Below, piece by piece: positions 60,601 to 64,000 of a stretch of 64,000 nt of DNA. Position 1 is the first letter of the stretch; every line of letters starts with the position of its first letter. The position numbers and the translations under genes are program-made. A model generated the notes under the pieces. That model was not told where the DNA came from and did no database searches. It was given only the letters and a program-made list of their open reading frames with translations. The stretch covers positions 1,744,091 to 1,808,090 of the forward strand of contig NZ_CP061317.1 of NCBI RefSeq assembly GCF_018688355.1. Direction: 5' to 3'. This DNA comes from Polynucleobacter sp. AP-Elch-400A-B2. Its GTDB lineage: Bacteria > Pseudomonadota > Gammaproteobacteria > Burkholderiales > Burkholderiaceae.

Positions 60601-61647
60601 ATGCAACTTTCCGACTTCAATTACGACCTCCCACCCGAACTGATTGCCCAGCACCCGCTAGCAAATAGAACGGATAGCCGCCTCTTAGAGCTCAATATAG
60701 AGGAGGGTAATGTCGCCCAATTGATTGATAGGCAGTTCCCAGACATCCTGAAGCTAATAAAACCAGGGGATTTACTAGTCTTTAATGACACCAAAGTCAT
60801 TCCTGCTCGCCTACATGGCAAAAAAGAGACGGGCGGCAATGTAGAGCTCCTCATTGAACGCATCAGCGGAGATAAACAAGCCTGGGTACAAGTCAGAGCC
60901 TCCAAGGTTCCTAAGACCGGCAGCATTGTTCATGTACATAATCAGGCTGGCGAAACCTTCCCCGCTGAAATGATTGGCCATGACGGCCGATTCTATGAAG
61001 TACGCTTCCCCGAAAATGTATTTGATTTACTGGAGCGCTTCGGTGAATTGCCTCTGCCACCCTATATCGAGCACCAGCCAGATCAAGAAGATGCCAGTCG
61101 CTATCAAACTGTCGTCGCCAAGAACCCTGGTGCTGTAGCAGCTCCTACGGCAGGCTTGCACTTTGATGAAGCCATCCTTAAGCAGCTGAGTGAGCTCGGC
61201 ATAAAACAGGCCACAGTCACTCTACATGTAGGCGCAGGTACTTTCACACCCGTTCGCGAAGAAGATCTTAGTAAACATAAGATGCATTACGAGTGGTTTT
61301 CAATTCCCGCGGAAACTCTTGCAGCAATTCAGGCTACCCAACAGGCAGGCGGCAGAGTCATTGCAGTAGGTACAACTAGCCTGCGCGCCCTAGAGAGTCA
61401 GGCACAAACCCAGCGGGCTAGCGGCGAAACGAATTTATTTATTACGCCTGGTTACACATTCAAAACCGTGGATTGCCTACTGACCAACTTTCATCTACCA
61501 AAATCAACCCTACTGATGTTGGTGAGCGCCTTTGCGGGTGTAGACAATATCCGCAATGCCTATCAACATGCCATTCAGAATAAATATCGCTTTTTTAGCT
61601 ACGGCGATGCGATGTTCTTAAGCCGTCTTAACTCAATAATTTCATGA
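60601..61647 (+). CDS. queA: S-adenosylmethionine:tRNA ribosyltransferase-isomerase
   Basis: Converts preQ1-tRNA to epoxyqueuosine-tRNA. It has 348 residues. MQLSDFNYDLPPELIAQHP, FNDTKVIPARLHGKK, AAPTAGLHFDEAI and VGAGTFTPVR are family hallmarks. A possible promoter, TTGGCG (60549-60554) with a long 19-base spacer to TAAAAT (60574-60579), lies partly inside recG. The stop overlaps the tgt start (ATGA). Confidence 0.97.
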   Translation: MQLSDFNYDLPPELIAQHPLANRTDSRLLELNIEEGNVAQLIDRQFPDILKLIKPGDLLVFNDTKVIPARLHGKKETGGNVELLIERISGDKQAWVQVRASKVPKTGSIVHVHNQAGETFPAEMIGHDGRFYEVRFPENVFDLLERFGELPLPPYIEHQPDQEDASRYQTVVAKNPGAVAAPTAGLHFDEAILKQLSELGIKQATVTLHVGAGTFTPVREEDLSKHKMHYEWFSIPAETLAAIQATQQAGGRVIAVGTTSLRALESQAQTQRASGETNLFITPGYTFKTVDCLLTNFHLPKSTLLMLVSAFAGVDNIRNAYQHAIQNKYRFFSYGDAMFLSRLNSIIS

Positions 61648-62801
61648 CAAAACCCGTTCACTTTAATATTCTCGCGCGTGACTCCGCCAGCCCTGCACGC
61701 CTTGGTCAGCTTGACCTTCCTCACGGCAGTGTTCAAACACCAATCTTTATGCCGGTGGGAACTTACGGCACCGTGAAGGCGATGACCCCACGGGATCTGC
61801 ATGAGGCTAAAGCCCAAATTATTTTGGGTAATACCTTTCATCTTTGGCTGCGACCTGGCTTAGATGTTGTGAAGAAGCATGGTGGCTTGCACCGCTTCAT
61901 GGGCTGGGATAAGCCGATCCTCACTGACTCTGGCGGCTTTCAGGTCTTTAGCTTAGGAGCGCTCAGGAAAATTTCCGAGGAAGGCGTTACCTTTGCATCC
62001 CCGATCAATGGCGATAAATTATTTATGTCGCCAGAAGTATCAATGGAAATTCAGGCGGTCCTTAATAGCGATATCGCGATGCAGTTTGATGAATGCACTC
62101 CTTACGAAATCAAGGGGCAAGCAACCTCAGAAAAAACTGCGCGCGCCTCACTAGAGATGTCGCTGCGCTGGGGTGATCGTTCCTTAAAACGCTTTCGCGA
62201 GCTCGAGACCGGCAATGGCCTTTTTGGCATCGTCCAAGGCGGTATGTTTGAAAACCTCCGTGAATTCTCCCTAGATGCCGTAAGTCAGCAGGGCTTTGAC
62301 GGAATTGCGATCGGCGGTCTCTCGGTTGGCGAACCCAAACCCGAGTTTGAGCGCATCCTCAATTTCACAGCCCCGAAGTTGCCAGAGCACATGCCCCATT
62401 ACCTAATGGGAGTTGGAACACCGGAAGACTTGATGCTAGGCGTCAGCCTTGGCATTGATATGTTTGACTGTGTCATGCCAACTCGAAATGCCCGCAATGG
62501 CTGGCTCTTTACCCGCTTTGGTGACCTCAAGCTGCGTAATTCAGGGTACAAGGACGACGATCGCCCTGTCGACCCTACCTGTGCTTGCTACACCTGTAAA
62601 AACTTCACCAGATCGTACTTAAATCACCTCCAAAAGGCGAATGAGATCCTGGGGTCACAGCTCAATACCATCCACAATCTCTCGTATTACCTGCAGTTGA
62701 TGGAAGAGGTTCGAGAATCTCTGGCTAAAGACCGTTTTAGCGCCTATCGCGAAGAATTTCATCGAAATCGTCAGCGCGGCGTAGAGCCCGGACAGGATTA
62801 A
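61644..62801 (+). CDS. tgt: tRNA-guanine transglycosylase
   Basis: Exchanges G34 for preQ1 in tRNAs with GUN anticodons. It has 385 residues. The catalytic Asp regions are LTDSGGFQVFSLG and FDCVMPTRNARNG, and the zinc site is CACYTCKNFTRSYLNHL. It is coupled to queA and followed by yajC, the standard queA-tgt-yajC-secD order. Confidence 0.97.
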   Translation: MTKPVHFNILARDSASPARLGQLDLPHGSVQTPIFMPVGTYGTVKAMTPRDLHEAKAQIILGNTFHLWLRPGLDVVKKHGGLHRFMGWDKPILTDSGGFQVFSLGALRKISEEGVTFASPINGDKLFMSPEVSMEIQAVLNSDIAMQFDECTPYEIKGQATSEKTARASLEMSLRWGDRSLKRFRELETGNGLFGIVQGGMFENLREFSLDAVSQQGFDGIAIGGLSVGEPKPEFERILNFTAPKLPEHMPHYLMGVGTPEDLMLGVSLGIDMFDCVMPTRNARNGWLFTRFGDLKLRNSGYKDDDRPVDPTCACYTCKNFTRSYLNHLQKANEILGSQLNTIHNLSYYLQLMEEVRESLAKDRFSAYREEFHRNRQRGVEPGQD

Positions 62802-62880
62802 TAGCCCTAGGGGCGTAAATAAGCCCTCAAAGCCCCTTACAGTTTAGAATTGCGGGTTTACGGCTTCGCTTTACAAGCCT

Positions 62881-62897
62881 AAAACTGAAGCAGTTTT
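62881..62897 (+). other. Small stem-loop in the yajC leader
   Basis: AAAACTG (62881-62887), loop AAG, CAGTTTT (62891-62897). It has no T-run and lies about 27 bases before the yajC ATG. It may be structural in the tgt-yajC intergenic RNA; its function is unknown. Confidence 0.4.
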
Positions 62898-62923
62898 CAA
62901 CTGGTAATTAATGGAGGTTTTGT

Positions 62924-63250
62924 ATGTGGATTAGTAACGCTTTTGCCCAGGCTCCAGCCGCGGGTGCAGATTCTGGTGGCTTGATGAGCTTCCTTCCCCT
63001 CGTGTTGATGTTTGCAGTCTTGTACTTCATCATGATTCGCCCACAAATGAAGCGTCAAAAAGAAACTAAAGCAATGCTGGAGTCTCTTTCTGTTGGCGAC
63101 GAGGTAGTTACTGTTGGCGGCATCATCGGCAAAGTCACTGCATTAAAAGACCAAGTAGTGACTGTTGAAATTGCTGCTGGTACTGAAGTGCAAATGCAAA
63201 AAGGCGCCATCACAACAGTATTGCCAAAAGGCTCACTGAAGTCTGCTTAA
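62924..63250 (+). CDS. yajC: Preprotein translocase subunit YajC
   Basis: A 108-residue single-span inner-membrane protein that associates with SecDF. The hydrophobic helix is near 25-45 (LPLVLMFAVLYFIMIRPQMKRQKE) followed by the cytoplasmic VGDEVVTVGGIIGKV domain. GGAG precedes the ATG. It is 122 bases after tgt and 25 before secD. Confidence 0.96.
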   Translation: MWISNAFAQAPAAGADSGGLMSFLPLVLMFAVLYFIMIRPQMKRQKETKAMLESLSVGDEVVTVGGIIGKVTALKDQVVTVEIAAGTEVQMQKGAITTVLPKGSLKSA

Positions 63251-63275
63251 TACGCTTGTTTAAAAGTACCTCAAT

Positions 63276-64000
63276 ATGAATCGCTACCCTCTCTGGAAAT
63301 ATATAGTCATCCTGTTCGCTTTAATGATCGGGGGACTATATTCATTGCCCAATTTCTACGGAGAGGCGCCGGCGGTTCAAGTCTCGTCCGCCAAGCCAAC
63401 CATCAAGGTTGATTTGGCGACGCAGTCTCGAGTAGAAAAGATTCTGACTGATGACAACATTAGTAACACCGGCATCTTCTTTGAATCTACAGGTAGTGTA
63501 GGTTCAATCAAAATTCGTTTTAACAATACCGACATCCAACTTCGTGCACGCGACTTGCTGCAACAGAAGTTGAATATTGATCAAAACGATCCTAATTTCA
63601 CAGTCGCATTAAACCTTCTCTCCAATACACCAAGCTGGTTAAACGCACTCAATGCCTTACCAATGCCTCTTGGCCTTGATTTGCGTGGCGGCGTGTACTT
63701 CTTGCTGCAGGTGGACATGAAAGGCGCCGTTCAAAAGAAGGTTACTTCTTTGGCAACGGATATTCGCAGTCAGCTGCGCGATAAAGCGATTCGCCAGCAA
63801 GGTATTGAGCGTGGCCAAGACTCCATCACCCTCACATTCGGTAGCACTGAAGATGCTGAGAAGGCACGCGCTGTCTTGATGACTAGTCAGCCTGATCTGA
63901 CCTGGCAAATTAAGCCTACTGGCCTGTCTCCAAAACTAGTGGGTGAATTTAAACCGACTGCCTTGAAAGAAATTCAAGATAACGCAGTAAAACAAAATAT
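63276..64000 (+). CDS. secD: Protein translocase subunit SecD (3' end outside window)
   Basis: N-terminal 241 residues of SecD, which uses the proton gradient to help pull preproteins across the membrane. The first membrane helix is at about 8-25 (KYIVILFALMIGGLYSLP), then the periplasmic P1 domain with the conserved PLGLDLRGGVYFLLQVD region near 130. The frame is open to the last base, so the gene continues to the right, where secF would be expected. Confidence 0.95.
   Translation, partial: MNRYPLWKYIVILFALMIGGLYSLPNFYGEAPAVQVSSAKPTIKVDLATQSRVEKILTDDNISNTGIFFESTGSVGSIKIRFNNTDIQLRARDLLQQKLNIDQNDPNFTVALNLLSNTPSWLNALNALPMPLGLDLRGGVYFLLQVDMKGAVQKKVTSLATDIRSQLRDKAIRQQGIERGQDSITLTFGSTEDAEKARAVLMTSQPDLTWQIKPTGLSPKLVGEFKPTALKEIQDNAVKQN

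Noticed and set aside
60571..60654. 84-base upstream extension of the recG frame
   Set aside because: It overlaps the start of queA on the opposite strand and is not part of the RecG family N-terminus.
1..64000. tRNA genes, CRISPR arrays, insertion sequences, prophage or defence genes
   Set aside because: I looked through the gaps and the proteins and saw none; gaps are short and the genes are core functions.

Overview
The window is 64 kb of dense bacterial core chromosome. Protein sequences, gene order and the moderate base composition point to a betaproteobacterium of the Burkholderiaceae; from memory the proteins look most like Polynucleobacter, a freshwater genus with small, compact genomes. 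That placement is recollection, not a search result. I see no insertion sequence, prophage, CRISPR array, toxin-antitoxin pair, restriction or defence system, rRNA or tRNA. No gene-free stretch exceeds 300 bases; the longest (about 285 bases, 16024-16308) holds the clpS and csp upstream regions.

Layout. 1-3.8 kb: the 3' part of argD, fkpB-ispH, radC, then rpmB-rpmG. 3.8-7.2 kb (minus): purN, an RsmB-type methyltransferase and a fatty acid desaturase. 7.3-13.3 kb (plus): ribF-ileS-lspA-coaBC-dut. 13.4-16 kb (minus): clpS-clpA, with csp divergent. 16.6-20.5 kb: a DUF192 protein, then argF-argG-ppnP and a secreted hydrolase on the minus strand. 20.6-27.7 kb: a DUF3579 protein, rpsT, murJ and a SirB1-like gene, dedA, miaA, purM and an AI-2E-type permease. 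27.7-32 kb (plus): hda, a HAD phosphatase, pcnB, folK, panB. 32-38.2 kb (minus): the heat-shock cluster hrcA-hemH, grpE, dnaK, dnaJ. 38.2-43.7 kb: nadK-recN convergent with glnE. 43.7-51.4 kb (plus): yhdP-like gene, nitrilase-type amidohydrolase, tldD, aroG. 51.4-58.4 kb: a PduO-type cobalamin adenosyltransferase, glcDEF-yggS-proC, and ubiA. 58.4-64 kb: recG, then queA-tgt-yajC-secD (secD runs off the end).

Function. The genes serve housekeeping: arginine, proline, shikimate, folate, pantothenate/CoA, flavin, heme, ubiquinone and isoprenoid synthesis; translation and tRNA modification; DNA repair and replication control; protein quality control; envelope assembly. The clearest regulatory signal is in the chaperone cluster. 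grpE and dnaK each have a near-consensus sigma-32 promoter with exactly 13 bases between the elements and a terminator between the two genes; a perfect 10-bp stem-loop lies between dnaK and dnaJ. HrcA is encoded, but I see no CIRCE operator in the cluster.

No previously undescribed multi-gene system is visible. The most unusual single item is a roughly 130-residue helical C-terminal extension on the desaturase whose last part looks to me like the tail of ISL3-family transposases.
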